NCBI GenBank assembly: GCA_963757335.1
Contig: CAVWRJ010000005.1
Location: forward strand, 57,295 to 121,294
Direction: 5' to 3'
DNA length: 64,000 bases
Source of the DNA: DASQPA01 sp963757335
Lineage (GTDB): Bacteria; Acidobacteriota; Thermoanaerobaculia; Multivoradales; UBA5704
Below, piece by piece: positions 1 to 9,772 of this stretch. The notes under the pieces were generated by a model. The model saw nothing but the letters and a program-made list of their open reading frames with translations, did no database searches and was not told the origin of the DNA. Made by a program: the position numbers and the translations under genes. Position 1 is the first letter of the stretch; every line of letters starts with the position of its first letter.

Positions 1-2
1 GA

Positions 3-1493
3 GAGGAGCTCCTCTCCGAGGCGGGGGAGACGGTGTTCTCGGTCTCGGCGGGCGACATCTTCGGCCTGATCGGCGAACCCACGCTCCGGGAGCGCATCCG
101 CGCCCAGATCTCCAAGCTCGGCGACTCGGACCTCGGCTCCTTCCTCTTATATAAGCTGCTCACCGAGTCGAAGGCGGAGATCGTCATCGATTGCGTGAAC
201 ACGGCGACCGGCATCGCCTACCGGGACATGTTCCGCGCCGCCGAGGCGGTCAACCGGATCGCCGAGGCGGGCGAGCTCGACCCGGAGGCGGTCGACCACC
301 TGCTCGAATCCCTCTACATGCCCCGCCTCATCCGCCACATCCAGGTGATGTACCGCGGCATGAGCGACGTCGGCACCCAGGTCTACGTCAAGGTCGGCAC
401 CAGCGGCACGGGCGGCATGGGCTTGAACATCCCCTACACCCACTCCGAGGAGCGCCCGAGCCGGATGCTGCTGTCGAAAAGCGCCCTCGCCGGCGCCCAC
501 TCGATGCTCCTCTTCCTCATGGCGCGGACCCCCGGCGCCCCGATCACCAAGGAGGTCAAGCCGGCGGCGGCGATCGCCTGGAAGCGGATCGCCTACGGGC
601 CCATCCACCGCGGCCGCCAGCCCATCCACCTGGTCGACGCCCGGCCGCGCGCCATCGGCGACACCTTCTCGACCGAGGACCCCTCGGCCGCCACCCTCCG
701 CGACGAGGTGCTGGAGACGGTCTTCATCGACACCGGCGAGAACGGCCTCTTCAGCCTCGAGGAGTTCTCGACTTTGACGACCGTCGAGCAGATGGAGTTC
801 GTCACCCCGGAGGAGATCGCCGAGTACCTGGTGATGGAGATCGAGGGGCGTAACACCGGCCACGACATCATCAACGCGCTCGACAACGCCGTCCTCTCCC
901 CGACCTACCGGGCGGGCATGCTCCGCCACTGGGCCCTGGAGCGGATGATCGAGCTCGAAGAGCAGCACGGCACCCACAGCGTCGCCTTCGAGATGCTGGG
1001 ACCGCCGAGAAACTCGAAGCTCCTCTTCGAGGCCCACCTGCTGCGGCTCGCCTTCAAGACCATGCGCGCGGTGCGCGAGGCGACCCCCGAGGGGGTGCGG
1101 GACGCCCTCGACAAGCTCGTCCGCGAGGACCACGAGGCCGCCAACCGGGTGGTAGCGGTGGGCATCCCCATCCTCCTCGACTCGGGCGAGATCGTGCGGA
1201 GCCCCAAGGTGATCGTCCCGGCCGACGCCTGCAACCAGAAGGTGACCCCGGAGAAGCTGGAAGCCTGGGTGGCGGACGGCTGGGTCGACCTGCGGCTCGC
1301 CAACTGCGCGAAATGGATCGAGCGCTTCAGGCGTATCCAGACCGAGATCGACGCGATTCCGGAGGACGACACCTCCAGCCGGCACCTGCGGAACCGCCGC
1401 TTCTGGCAGGAGGGGAGCCGAGGCATTCAGCCGGGCAAGATCGTGGGCTGGATCCTCTCCGTCGAGGAGAAGGGTTCGCGGATGAAGCGGTAG
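3..1493 (+). CDS. Uncharacterised Rossmann/short-chain-dehydrogenase-like protein, 5' truncated by window edge
   Basis: The frame is open to the first base of the window, so the true start lies upstream and the GTG at 33 is probably internal; about 496 residues are visible. The visible N-terminal part has a segment reading VKVGTSGTGGMGLNIPYTHS followed about 20 residues later by SKSALAGAHSMLLFLMAR, which resembles the Ser/Tyr-Lys region and following helix of short-chain dehydrogenases. The nucleotide-binding GxxGxxG motif would be in the missing part. The C-terminal half is rich in charged helices and has no motif I recognise. It ends with TAG just before a strong hairpin and converges on the next gene. 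An oxidoreductase or epimerase role is an inference from fold-like features only. Confidence 0.6.
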   Translation, partial: EELLSEAGETVFSVSAGDIFGLIGEPTLRERIRAQISKLGDSDLGSFLLYKLLTESKAEIVIDCVNTATGIAYRDMFRAAEAVNRIAEAGELDPEAVDHLLESLYMPRLIRHIQVMYRGMSDVGTQVYVKVGTSGTGGMGLNIPYTHSEERPSRMLLSKSALAGAHSMLLFLMARTPGAPITKEVKPAAAIAWKRIAYGPIHRGRQPIHLVDARPRAIGDTFSTEDPSAATLRDEVLETVFIDTGENGLFSLEEFSTLTTVEQMEFVTPEEIAEYLVMEIEGRNTGHDIINALDNAVLSPTYRAGMLRHWALERMIELEEQHGTHSVAFEMLGPPRNSKLLFEAHLLRLAFKTMRAVREATPEGVRDALDKLVREDHEAANRVVAVGIPILLDSGEIVRSPKVIVPADACNQKVTPEKLEAWVADGWVDLRLANCAKWIERFRRIQTEIDAIPEDDTSSRHLRNRRFWQEGSRGIQPGKIVGWILSVEEKGSRMKR

Positions 1494-1498
1494 GAAAG

Positions 1499-1531
1499 CC
1501 ACCCCAGCCCTTGAGTCCAGGGCTGGGGTGG
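1499..1531. terminator. Perfect 13-bp hairpin between convergent genes
   Basis: Arms CCACCCCAGCCCT and AGGGCTGGGGTGG are exactly complementary and enclose a 7-base loop. The hairpin starts six bases after the stop of the first gene and lies 19 bases from the stop of the convergent gene at 1550. No T-tract follows on either strand, so it may be a Rho-independent-like barrier or an mRNA 3' end stabiliser serving both genes. Confidence 0.6.
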
Positions 1532-1549
1532 GACTTCAAACCGGGACGG

Positions 1550-2122
1550 TCAGTTGGCGCGGATGCCGACGAGCCGGAACGGCTGGCTGCCGAGGCTCAC
1601 GACTTCCAGGGTGTCGCCGCTCGGATGGAGCCTGGCGGCGGCGATCATCTGACCTTCCCCGTTGTCGTTCTTGTCGAGGTGGAGCTCCAGGTAGCCGAAG
1701 GGGTACTTCGACGACCGGGTGATGCGGGAAAGCTCGAAGCCCTGAAGCGGCCGGTTGAAGAGGACCCGGAGCGTGCGCCCGCTGGGCCCCTCCTCGGAGA
1801 AGACGGCCGCGACCGGATAGCCGATGCCGCCCCCCACGCTCAAGGTGCCGGCATCCTCCTGCCAGAGTTTGTCGCGAAGCGAGAAGGGACCCCGCCTCGC
1901 CAGGGTGCCGGTGATCCGTTCGAGATCGGCCTCGTCCGAGTAGTGGTTGACCGAGAGGATGAACGGCTGGCTGGACCGGGCACCCCCATATAGATTCACC
2001 AGAGCGCCGGTGAAGCGCTCGGAATGGGTCGGGACTGGAGAGGTCGTAGCCGCCATCACGGAGGTCGCCGCGAGGACGGCCAGTAGGCTGAAGACCAGGG
2101 GTAGTTTCTTCGTTGCGCTCAT
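1550..2122 (-). CDS. Small secreted protein of unknown function
   Basis: The 190-residue product begins MSATKKLPLVFSLLAVLAAT, a short basic N-terminus followed by a hydrophobic core ending near SVMAA, which is a typical Sec signal peptide. I chose this ATG over the longer open frame to 2242 because AAGGAGAA lies a few bases upstream and because the signal peptide starts there. The mature part is about 165 residues, looks beta-rich, and contains no cysteine or catalytic motif I recognise. It is on the same strand as the downstream peptidase gene but about 240 bases separate their coding regions, so co-transcription is uncertain. Confidence 0.7.
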   Translation of the reverse strand: MSATKKLPLVFSLLAVLAATSVMAATTSPVPTHSERFTGALVNLYGGARSSQPFILSVNHYSDEADLERITGTLARRGPFSLRDKLWQEDAGTLSVGGGIGYPVAAVFSEEGPSGRTLRVLFNRPLQGFELSRITRSSKYPFGYLELHLDKNDNGEGQMIAAARLHPSGDTLEVVSLGSQPFRLVGIRAN

Positions 2123-2363
2123 CAGATTCTCCTTGGCTCCGGGGAGCTCCCGAAGCTCTGACCTCTTGGAGTGCAACTTCGAGACCGGCCGGTCTCGCTG
2201 GCCCGCATCCTCGCAAACCTCTGATTTCACTAGGAATCGCAAGCAGCGAGAGCCGCCCGGGCACGGCGGGTGGACATCTTGAGAGGACAGCGGCGCTCCC
2301 TCTCGTGGACGCCAGGTGGGCGGCCTCCCGGCCGCCCACGTTCTTCATCGACTGCACCCTCCC

Positions 2364-5300
2364 TTACGGCAGCTTCGGCGCCGGCGGCACCGTCACCTGG
2401 ACCGGCGGGTTCTTCTTGAGCTGCTCCAGGAGCACCTCGACCGCCTTTTCGAGGCTGGGGTCCTGCCCCTTGGCCACCTTGTCGGGGCTGTCGACGACCT
2501 CGATGTCGGGGGCGACGCCGATGCCCTCGATGTCCCACTTGCCCTCCGTCGAGAGGAAGCGGAAGGCCGGGGTCGAGAGCGAGCCGCCGTCCAGGAGCGG
2601 CGGGTTGCCGGAGAGCCCGATCAGGCCGCCCCAGGTGCGGGTACCGATGAGCGGCCCCAGGCCGAGCTTCTTGAAGTAGTAGGGGAAGGCGTCGCCGCCC
2701 GAGCCGGCGCTGTGGTTGATCAGGCAGGCCTTGGGGCCGGTGTTGACGAAGCCGGGGGTCGGGTAGGGCTCGATCCCCCGCGCCGCCCAAGTAGTTGAGG
2801 AGAGGCCGGTGGAGGAGGTCGATCATCCGGTCGGGGATGAAGCCGCCGCCGTTGTAGCGGTCGTCGAGGATCAGGGCCTCCTTGTTGGACTGCGCGTAGA
2901 AGCCCCGGAACAGCTCGCGGTTGCCCTCGACCGCGGTGTTGGGCAGGTGGATGTAGCCGATCCGCCCGCCGGAGAGCCGCGTCACCTTCTCGCGGTTCGT
3001 CCGCACCCAGTCGAGATAGCGCAGGTTGATGCTCGCGCTCGATCGGCTGCACCCGCTCCTCGTGCGCCCCGGCGGTCGCCGGACTGCCGTTGACGAGGAG
3101 GGTCACCACCCGCTTCGCCTTGTTCTCCAGGAGGCGGTAGAAGTTGTCCACCCCCTTGGTCGTCTGGCCGTCGACCGCCAGGATGTAGTCGCCGGCCGCG
3201 ACCCGGACCCCGGGTTCGGTGAGCGGCGAGCGGAAGTCCGCCAGCCAGTTCTCCCCCGGATAGATCTTGGCGATCCGGAAATAGCCGGAGGGATCGGCCT
3301 CGATCTCGGCGCCCAGGAGCCCGCCGGAGATGCGCTTGACCGGGCTCTCGTCCGCCGGCCGCTCGACGTAGACGTGGCCGGCCGAGAGCTCCCCGCCCAG
3401 CTCGCCGAGGAGGAAGTCGAGGTCGGAGCGGCTGGCCATGTAGGGGACGAGCCGGGCGTAGCGATCGCGCATGGCCTTCCAGTCGACCCCGTTCATGCCC
3501 GGGTCGTAGAACCAGTCGCGGAGGATGCGCCAGGCGTCGACGTACTCCTGCCGCCACTCCTCGCGCGGCACGACCTTGACCTCCAGCCGGTCGAGGGCGA
3601 GGAGGGCCGAGGCGCTCTGGTTCGGCGCGGCATCGACGATGCCGTAGTCCTCGCCCTTGGCGAAGACCAGCTTCTTGCCGTCCGCCGAGATGTCGTAGCC
3701 GTCGACGCCCTCCAGGACGACCGACTCCTTCTCGTCCTTCAAGTTGTAGACCCTGAGCTTGACGTCGCCGGCGCGGCCGTTGCGGTAGAAGACGCCATCG
3801 GCGTTGGCGGTCAGGTCGCGGTAGTCGCCGGACTTGCCGGGGAGGGCCCGCACCCGCTGATCGAAGCCGTCGAAGTCGATCTTCACCCGCACGGACTTGG
3901 GGGTGGCCTTGTCCGGCTTGTTGTCCTCGCCGCCCGGTGCCGTCTTCTCCGGCTTCTTGCCCTCGGAATCGGCGACCTGGTCGGCCAGGAGATCGAGCTT
4001 GGGCGGCTTGGGTCCCCTTGTTCCCTTTAGCACCCTTGGCGCCAGGGACGCCCGGGGTTCCCGTGTCGTTCTGGACCGGCTCCTCGTCGCTCTGCGGCAG
4101 GAAGAGGGCCGGGCCGTCCTTGGCGAGGATGCCGACGTAGACCCGGGTGGGGTCGGTGTAGAGGTAGTCGAACTCCCAGCCGCTGAAGGTGAGGTTGAAG
4201 TCGCGGTTGGAGAGGAAGTAGAGATAGCGGCCCTGGGGGTCCCAGTAGGGCTCGAACTCGTTGGAGCCGCTGTTGGTCAGCTGGCGGGCCTTGGAATCGT
4301 CCAAGCCGTAGACCCAGATCGAGGTGAGCCGCCGCCCCCCGCCCTTGACGTAGGCGATGTAGCGGCTGTCCGGCGACCAGCGGTACTGGGTGATGTCGTT
4401 GTAGGTGCTGTGGTCGGCATCCGTGACCCTGCCGCTCGCCACGTCGACCCAGCGCAGGCGCTGCTTCTTGTCGCCGAAGGCGAGCTTCTTGGAATCGGGC
4501 GACCAGACCGGCGGAAAGCGCCAGATGTCGCCGTCGGTCGTCACCCGGCGTTCGTCGCCCGAGCCGTCGGCCCGGCGGAGCCAGATCTCGTACTCCCCCG
4601 AGCGGTCGGAGAGGTAGGCGACGGAGCGGCCGTCGGGCGACCAGGCGGGCGCCGTCTCGCGCACCCCCGGGGTCTGGGTCAGGTTGCGGATCTCCCCCTT
4701 CTGGGCGGGGACGGTGAAGATCTCGCCGTGCGCCTCCAGGAGGGCGCGCTTGCCGGTGGGCGAGAGGCTGACACCGTCGATGTTGCCGCGCAGATTCTTG
4801 AAATGCGGCAGCGTCTCCGGCAGGTCGCCGTAGACCTTGATCGGCACCCGGTGGCTCTTCTCGGTCGCCGGGTCGAACAGCCAGATCTCCCCGCCGTGCT
4901 CGTAGACCACCTTGTCCGGCCCAGCGCTCGGCCAGAGGACGTCGTAGTCGTTGTGGTCGGTGACCTTGTGCACCTTCCTGGTCGCCGGGTCCATGGCGAA
5001 GAGGTTCAAGGTGCGCTCGCGGTCGGAGGTGAAGTAGATCGTGTTCCCCACCCAGACCGGCTGGTTGTCGGTGCCTGGGAAGTCGGTCATCCGCTCGGCG
5101 GTGTTCTTCGCCAGGTCGTAGATCCAGACGTCCTGCGCCCGGCCGCCGCGGTAGCGCTTCCAGGTGCGGAACTCGCGGGTGATGGGGGAGTAGACGAACT
5201 TGGTGCCGTCCGGCGACATCGAGCCCGAGCCGCTCTCCGGGATCGGGAGCGGCTTTTCCATGCCGCCTGCAGCGGGGACGACGTAGGGCCGGCCGACCCG

Positions 5301-5738
5301 GTCGTCGTAGGGGGTGCGGTCGGCACGGAAGACGATCGACTTGCCGTCCGGCGTCCAGTCGAGGACCTCGTTGTCGTAGCCGCCCCGCGGCGGCTGCCGG
5401 CCGATGTCGTTGTAGAAGGTCAGCTGGCGCGGCTCCCCGCCGTCGACGCTGATGACGTAGACCTGGAGGGTGCCGCTGTACTGGCCGGTGAAGGCGATCG
5501 AGCGGCCGTCGGGCGAGAACTTGGGGAAGAGCTCCTGCCCGGGGTGCGAGGTGAGCCGCCGCGCGATCCCCCCCTGGATGTCGACCACATAGATATCCCC
5601 TCCGTAGGAAAAGGCGATCTTGTCGCGCGAGACGTCGGGGAAACGGAGCAGCAGAGTTCCTTCCTCCTGCGGCTGCGCCGCGAGGAGGGCCGGCAGCAGG
5701 AGGAGGCCAGCCAGCAGGGCATAGAGAGTCTTCCGCAA
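2364..5738 (-). CDS. Secreted tricorn-like S41 peptidase (three apparent frameshifts)
   Basis: When three single-base breaks are repaired this encodes about 1,120 residues: a signal peptide, a WD40/PD40-type beta-propeller with repeated SPDG/SPDSK blades, a PDZ region (AAGDYILAVDGQ) and an S41 core ending with NTGPKACLINHSAGSGGDAF, where S-A-G-S-G-G-D carries the expected nucleophile serine. That order matches bacterial tricorn-protease homologues, which degrade peptides, here probably in the periplasm. The start is TTG at 5738, preceded by AAAGGAG. Breaks lie at the C4 run 4015-4018, near 3035-3045, and at the C5 run 2775-2779; removing one base at each restores a sensible family sequence. 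A collagen-like Gly-X-Y stretch sits just before the first break, between propeller and PDZ/S41 parts. Confidence 0.85.
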
Positions 5739-5834
5739 GAAAAGCTCCTTTCGTTCGTTGGACGCGGGCAATCCTAGCAGGGGACCGACCGGAGAGCGGG
5801 TGCGTTCTAGTACGCCAGCGAACGGGCGAGGTTT

Positions 5835-6923
5835 CTAGCCCGCCGCCGGTCGCCTGTCCGCAGCGCCCGCGGGGGCGAGGACCATCCGGTCCGGGCGGGC
5901 AAGGGCGATCCCGCGCTCGGCGAGCGCCCGGACGAGGGCGAGGCCGATCGCCTGCTGGCGGTCCATATAGAGGTTGTAGTCGGCGGCGAGGACGGCGTAG
6001 GCGACCTCGAAGTCGAAGCCGGCGGCGCCGAAGCCTTTCCAGTGCGCGCGGTCGAAGCGGACCTGCGGCAGCCCTTCGACGATCGTGCGGACGAGCCCGG
6101 GCACCGCCTCCAGCTGGTCGGCGGGGGTGCCGTAGGCGAGGCTGAAGGCGAAGGTGACGTTCCGCGTCTCCATCCGCCGGAAGTTCTTGATCCGGCCTTT
6201 CAGCAGGTCGGCGTTGCCGAAGACCAGCTGCTCGCCGGTCGCGCTCCGCAGGCGGGTGGTTTTGAGGCCGATGCTCTCGACCGTGCCGGTCGAATCGCCC
6301 ACCCCGATCGTGTCACCCAGGACAAACGGCTTGTCGAGGACGATCGAGAGCGAGGCGAAGACGTCCCCCAGGATGTTCTGGAGGGCGAGCGCCACGGCGA
6401 TACCGCCGATCCCCAGGCCGGTGACGAGCGCGGTGACGTTGACCCCCAGGTTGTCCAGGGCGAGGAGGAGGAGGAGCACCCAGAGGACGAGCTTGGCGAG
6501 GAAGTGGAGGGCGCCCACCGTGGTCGCCGAAGCGGCATCGGTCGACAGCCGGCGCCGGCGGTAGCTCGCCACCCAGGCGTCGATGCCGGCCGACGACCAG
6601 ATCGCCACCTGGAGGAGGAGGGCGAGGATGGCGGCGGTACGGAGCGCCCGGTCGGCGGCCGGGGGGAGGGTCAGGGCAGCGCTCGCGAGAAAGAGCGCGG
6701 GGAGGGCGAGAAGGGTCCAGCGGGTCTGCCGGACGAGGCGTACGAGGGTGTCGTCGAGCGTCCCCGGCGTCCGGGCGGCCCGGCGGGCGCCGTGGGCGAG
6801 GAGGAGCTTCCGGGCGAAGAGGACGGCGAGGAGAGTGACGAGGAAGATCGCTCCCCCCTCCACCCAGGCGGAGAGCGGCTGGCCGAGCACCGAGATGTGG
6901 GGGAGCCCCAAGAGCGCCGTCAT
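5835..6923 (-). CDS. MscS-family small-conductance mechanosensitive channel
   Basis: The 362-residue protein has four predicted N-terminal membrane helices and then the MscS core: the pore-lining helix with VTGLGIGGIAVALALQNIL, followed by the beta domain (LDKPFVLGDTIGVGDSTGTV) and a C-terminal alpha/beta vestibule. The length fits an MscS channel with one or two extra helices. It would open under membrane tension on hypo-osmotic shock in the inner membrane. The ATG at 6923 is the only start that keeps the first helix. It is divergent from gdhA, and the 225-base gap between them holds repeat copy 1. Confidence 0.92.
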   Translation of the reverse strand: MTALLGLPHISVLGQPLSAWVEGGAIFLVTLLAVLFARKLLLAHGARRAARTPGTLDDTLVRLVRQTRWTLLALPALFLASAALTLPPAADRALRTAAILALLLQVAIWSSAGIDAWVASYRRRRLSTDAASATTVGALHFLAKLVLWVLLLLLALDNLGVNVTALVTGLGIGGIAVALALQNILGDVFASLSIVLDKPFVLGDTIGVGDSTGTVESIGLKTTRLRSATGEQLVFGNADLLKGRIKNFRRMETRNVTFAFSLAYGTPADQLEAVPGLVRTIVEGLPQVRFDRAHWKGFGAAGFDFEVAYAVLAADYNLYMDRQQAIGLALVRALAERGIALARPDRMVLAPAGAADRRPAAG

Positions 6924-6934
6924 TTGCCGTGAGT

Positions 6935-7011
6935 GTCCTAGTTTGAGCTGAGGACCTGCGACTGGCCGCGCGGAGCGCCCGAAGGAACAGACCGCAAGCT
7001 CAAACCAGGAC
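6935..7011. repeat. Structured intergenic repeat, copy 1 (covarying stems)
   Basis: Outer arms GTCCTAGTTTGAGCT (6935-6949) and AGCTCAAACCAGGAC (6997-7011) pair with one mismatch. Inside are a second stem (CTGCG at 6956-6960 with CGCAAG) and an apical GCGC-GGA-GCGC hairpin. The core words GCGACTGGC and GCGCCCGAAGGA recur in the copies at 12761 and 49394, while the stems differ but still pair. It lies between mscS and gdhA. Confidence 0.75.
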
Positions 7012-7148
7012 CTCCCTGCCTCTACCTTTCGGCCTGCCAGGCTTGCGACAGGCCGGCCAAGAATGCTATCACTCCCTCACTCCGGGCGGCCTTTCGCCTC
7101 CAGGTTGCGGCTCAACTCTGAACCGGATTCAAACGGGGACGCTCCTCT

Positions 7149-8564
7149 ATGGCCTCTAACGTCAGCTTCTTCGACCAAGTCAACCGCAACTTCGACAAGG
7201 CCGCCTCCTTCACCCAGCACGATCCGCGGCTCCTCACCCTGATCAAGAACTGCAACAGCGTCTACCACCTGACCTTCCCCCTGCGGCGGGACAACGGCTC
7301 GATCGAGGTCATCCACGCCTGGCGCGCCGAGCACAGCCACCACAAGCTGCCGACCAAGGGGGGCATCCGCTACAGCCTGTCGGTCAACGAGGACGAGGTA
7401 GTGGCGCTCGCCGCCCTCATGACCTACAAGTGCGCGGTGGTCGATGTTCCCTTTGGCGGCGCCAAGGGCGGGATCAAGATCAACAACAAGGACTACTCGG
7501 TAGAAGAGCTCGAACGGCTCACCCGGCGTTATACCTTCGAGCTCTACAAGAAGAACTTCATCGGGCCCGGCATCGACGTCCCCGCCCCCGACTTCGGCAC
7601 CGGCCCGCGGGAGATGGCCTGGATCGCCGACACCTATGTCTCGCTCGCCGCCGACAAGCTCGAGGCCCTGGGCTGCGTCACCGGCAAGCCGATCGCCCAG
7701 GGCGGCATCCGCGGCCGCTCGGAGGCGACCGGCCGCGGCATCGCCTTCGCCACCTGCGAGGCCTGCTCGATCGAAGAGGACATGAAAGCGCTCGGGCTGA
7801 CGACGGGGATCGAGGGCAAGCGGATCGTCGTCCAGGGGCTCGGCAACGTCGGCCACAACGCCGCCAAGTTCCTGGAGCAGTCGGGGGCGGTGCTGGTCGG
7901 CATCGGCGAGGCCGAGGGGGCGATCTACAACCCCCAGGGGATCACGCTCGAAAAGGTCTGGGCCCACCGCCTGGAGACCGGCTCGATCCTCGACCTCCCC
8001 GGCGCCCAGAACCTGGCGAACCGCCGGGACGTCCTGGAGCTCGACTGCGACATCCTCGTCCCGGCGGCGCTCGAAAACCAGATCACCGAGGAGAACGCGC
8101 CGCGGATCAAGGCGCGGATGGTCGTCGAGGGGGCGAACGGGCCGACGACGAGCGAGGCGAGCGACATGCTCTTCGCCCGCGGGGTCCTGGTTCTCCCCGA
8201 CCACTACGTCAACGCCGGCGGCGTGCTGGTCTCCTACTTCGAGTGGTTGAAGAACCTCTCCCACGTCCGCCTGGGGCGGATGGAGAAGCGGTTCGAGGAG
8301 AGCGCCTACCGGCGGATCCTGAAGTCGGTCGAGGGGATGACCGGCAAGCACCTGGGCGCCCAGGAGATCGCCGACGTCACCCGCGGCGCCGAGGAGGTGG
8401 ACCTGGTCAACTCGGGGCTGGAGGACACCATGGTCACCGCCTACCACCGGCTGCGCGAGGTCAAGCTCAAGCACAACAGCCAGTTCGACCTGCGGACGGC
8501 CGCCTTCATCGACGCCATCGACAAGATCGCCCTCTGCTACGCCGACCTCGGGATCTTCCCGTAG
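7149..8564 (+). CDS. gdhA: Glutamate dehydrogenase (Glu/Leu/Phe/Val dehydrogenase family)
   Basis: The 471-residue enzyme catalyses reversible oxidative deamination of glutamate to 2-oxoglutarate and ammonia with NAD(P). The N-terminal domain has the substrate-binding lysine in LPTKGGIRYS and the catalytic segment VDVPFGGAKGGI; the C-terminal Rossmann domain has VQGLGNVG at about residues 225-232. Length is slightly above the common 410-450 because of an N-terminal extension of about 25 residues. The ATG at 7149 follows a 225-base leader that contains repeat copy 1. The 3' end overlaps the convergent amrS gene by 28 bases, so the two messages are partly complementary. Cofactor preference cannot be read with confidence. 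Confidence 0.95.
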   Translation: MASNVSFFDQVNRNFDKAASFTQHDPRLLTLIKNCNSVYHLTFPLRRDNGSIEVIHAWRAEHSHHKLPTKGGIRYSLSVNEDEVVALAALMTYKCAVVDVPFGGAKGGIKINNKDYSVEELERLTRRYTFELYKKNFIGPGIDVPAPDFGTGPREMAWIADTYVSLAADKLEALGCVTGKPIAQGGIRGRSEATGRGIAFATCEACSIEEDMKALGLTTGIEGKRIVVQGLGNVGHNAAKFLEQSGAVLVGIGEAEGAIYNPQGITLEKVWAHRLETGSILDLPGAQNLANRRDVLELDCDILVPAALENQITEENAPRIKARMVVEGANGPTTSEASDMLFARGVLVLPDHYVNAGGVLVSYFEWLKNLSHVRLGRMEKRFEESAYRRILKSVEGMTGKHLGAQEIADVTRGAEEVDLVNSGLEDTMVTAYHRLREVKLKHNSQFDLRTAAFIDAIDKIALCYADLGIFP

Positions 8565-9682
8565 GTCTCAGCCGCGGGAACCCCGGCGAAATCGCGGAGG
8601 CGCACCGGCAACCGCCGGGCGCCCCAGTTCCCCGGCGCCCCAGCGAAGCGGCCGGGGAGCGGCGTGCCGCAGGAGGCGCAGTCGCCCGCCGGGGTCAGAT
8701 TCCACTCCTTGAGCACGTACCAGTCGCGGCCGATCAGGCGTTCGCCGCAGCCGTGGCAGAAGGTGCTCCCCCCGTCCTCGTCGTGGACGTTCCCGGTGTA
8801 GGCATAGCGCAGGCCGTTCGCCATGGCGATCTGCCGCGCCCGGGAGAGGGTCGCGGGCGGGGTCGGCCGGTTGTCGAGCATCTTGTAGTCGGGGTGGAAG
8901 GCCGTGAAGTGGATCGGCACGTCCGGCCCGAGCTTCTCGGCCACCCAGCGGGTCATCCGGTCGAGCTCGGCGTCGGAGTCGTTCTCCCCCGGAATCAGGA
9001 GGGTCGTGATCTCGAACCAGACGTCGGTCTCGTGCTTCAAGTAGACCAGGGTGTCGAGCACCGTCCCCAGGTCGCCGCCGCAGACATTCCGGTAGAAGCG
9101 CTCGGTGAAGCCCTTGAGATCGACGTTCGCGGCGTCCATGAAGCGGTAGAACTGGCGGCGCGGCTCCGGGCAGATCTCTCCGGCGGTGACCGCGACGGTC
9201 CGGACCCCCACCTCCCGGCAGGCCTGGGCGACATCGATCGCATACTCCAGGAAGATCACCGGGTCGTTGTAGGTGAAGGCGACGCTCCGGCAGCCCAGGC
9301 GTTCCGCGGCGCGGGCGATGACCTCCGGGGTGGCCTGGTCGGACAGGGTGTCGATCTCGCGCGACTTGCTGATGTCCCAGTTCTGGCAGAACTTGCAGGC
9401 CAGGTTGCAGCCGGCGGTGCCGAACGACAGCACCGGGGTGCCGGGGAGGAAGTGGTTCAGGGGCTTCTTCTCGATCGGGTCGACGCAGAAGCCGCTCGAT
9501 CGCCCATAGGTGGTGAGGACGATCTGGTCGTCGAGGCGAGCACGGACGAAGCAGAGCCCGCGCTGCCCCTCCCGCAGCTTGCAGAACCGCGGGCAGAGGT
9601 CGCACTGAATGCGCTCGTCGTCGATCGCGTGCCAGTACTCGGTGGGGACGACGCTCGCGTCCCGAAGAATTTCGGTATCCAT
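8537..9682 (-). CDS. amrS: AmmeMemoRadiSam system radical SAM enzyme
   Basis: The 381-residue protein carries the radical SAM cluster motif CNLACKFCQNW near residue 94, an N-terminal cysteine cluster CDLCPRFC, and a C-terminal CHGCG/CASCG zinc-ribbon-like tail. This arrangement resembles pyruvate-formate-lyase-activating enzymes and is typical of AmrS. The family usually occurs with Memo and AMMECR1 genes; neither is in this window, and the substrate of the system is not known. It overlaps gdhA tail to tail by 28 bases, with 90 bases separating it from the upstream amidohydrolase on the same strand. Confidence 0.88.
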   Translation of the reverse strand: MDTEILRDASVVPTEYWHAIDDERIQCDLCPRFCKLREGQRGLCFVRARLDDQIVLTTYGRSSGFCVDPIEKKPLNHFLPGTPVLSFGTAGCNLACKFCQNWDISKSREIDTLSDQATPEVIARAAERLGCRSVAFTYNDPVIFLEYAIDVAQACREVGVRTVAVTAGEICPEPRRQFYRFMDAANVDLKGFTERFYRNVCGGDLGTVLDTLVYLKHETDVWFEITTLLIPGENDSDAELDRMTRWVAEKLGPDVPIHFTAFHPDYKMLDNRPTPPATLSRARQIAMANGLRYAYTGNVHDEDGGSTFCHGCGERLIGRDWYVLKEWNLTPAGDCASCGTPLPGRFAGAPGNWGARRLPVRLRDFAGVPAAETYGKIPRSA

Positions 9683-9772
9683 GAGACTGCCTTTCGGATT
9701 GACTCGCCCGCTCTCTCTGGGTACTAAAACAAGCGTAGGAGGGGCGGGATTCCGGAAGACGGTCTACTCCGC

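Noticed and set aside
147..1502. Large antisense open frames opposite real genes
   Set aside because: High G+C removes stop codons on the opposite strand; these predicted proteins are low-complexity and lack domains, while the sense proteins carry family motifs.
2364..5738. Interpretation of the tricorn-like gene as a true pseudogene
   Set aside because: Three breaks are single-base events, two of them in base runs, and the reading frame is otherwise perfectly conserved; many other genes here show the same error type.
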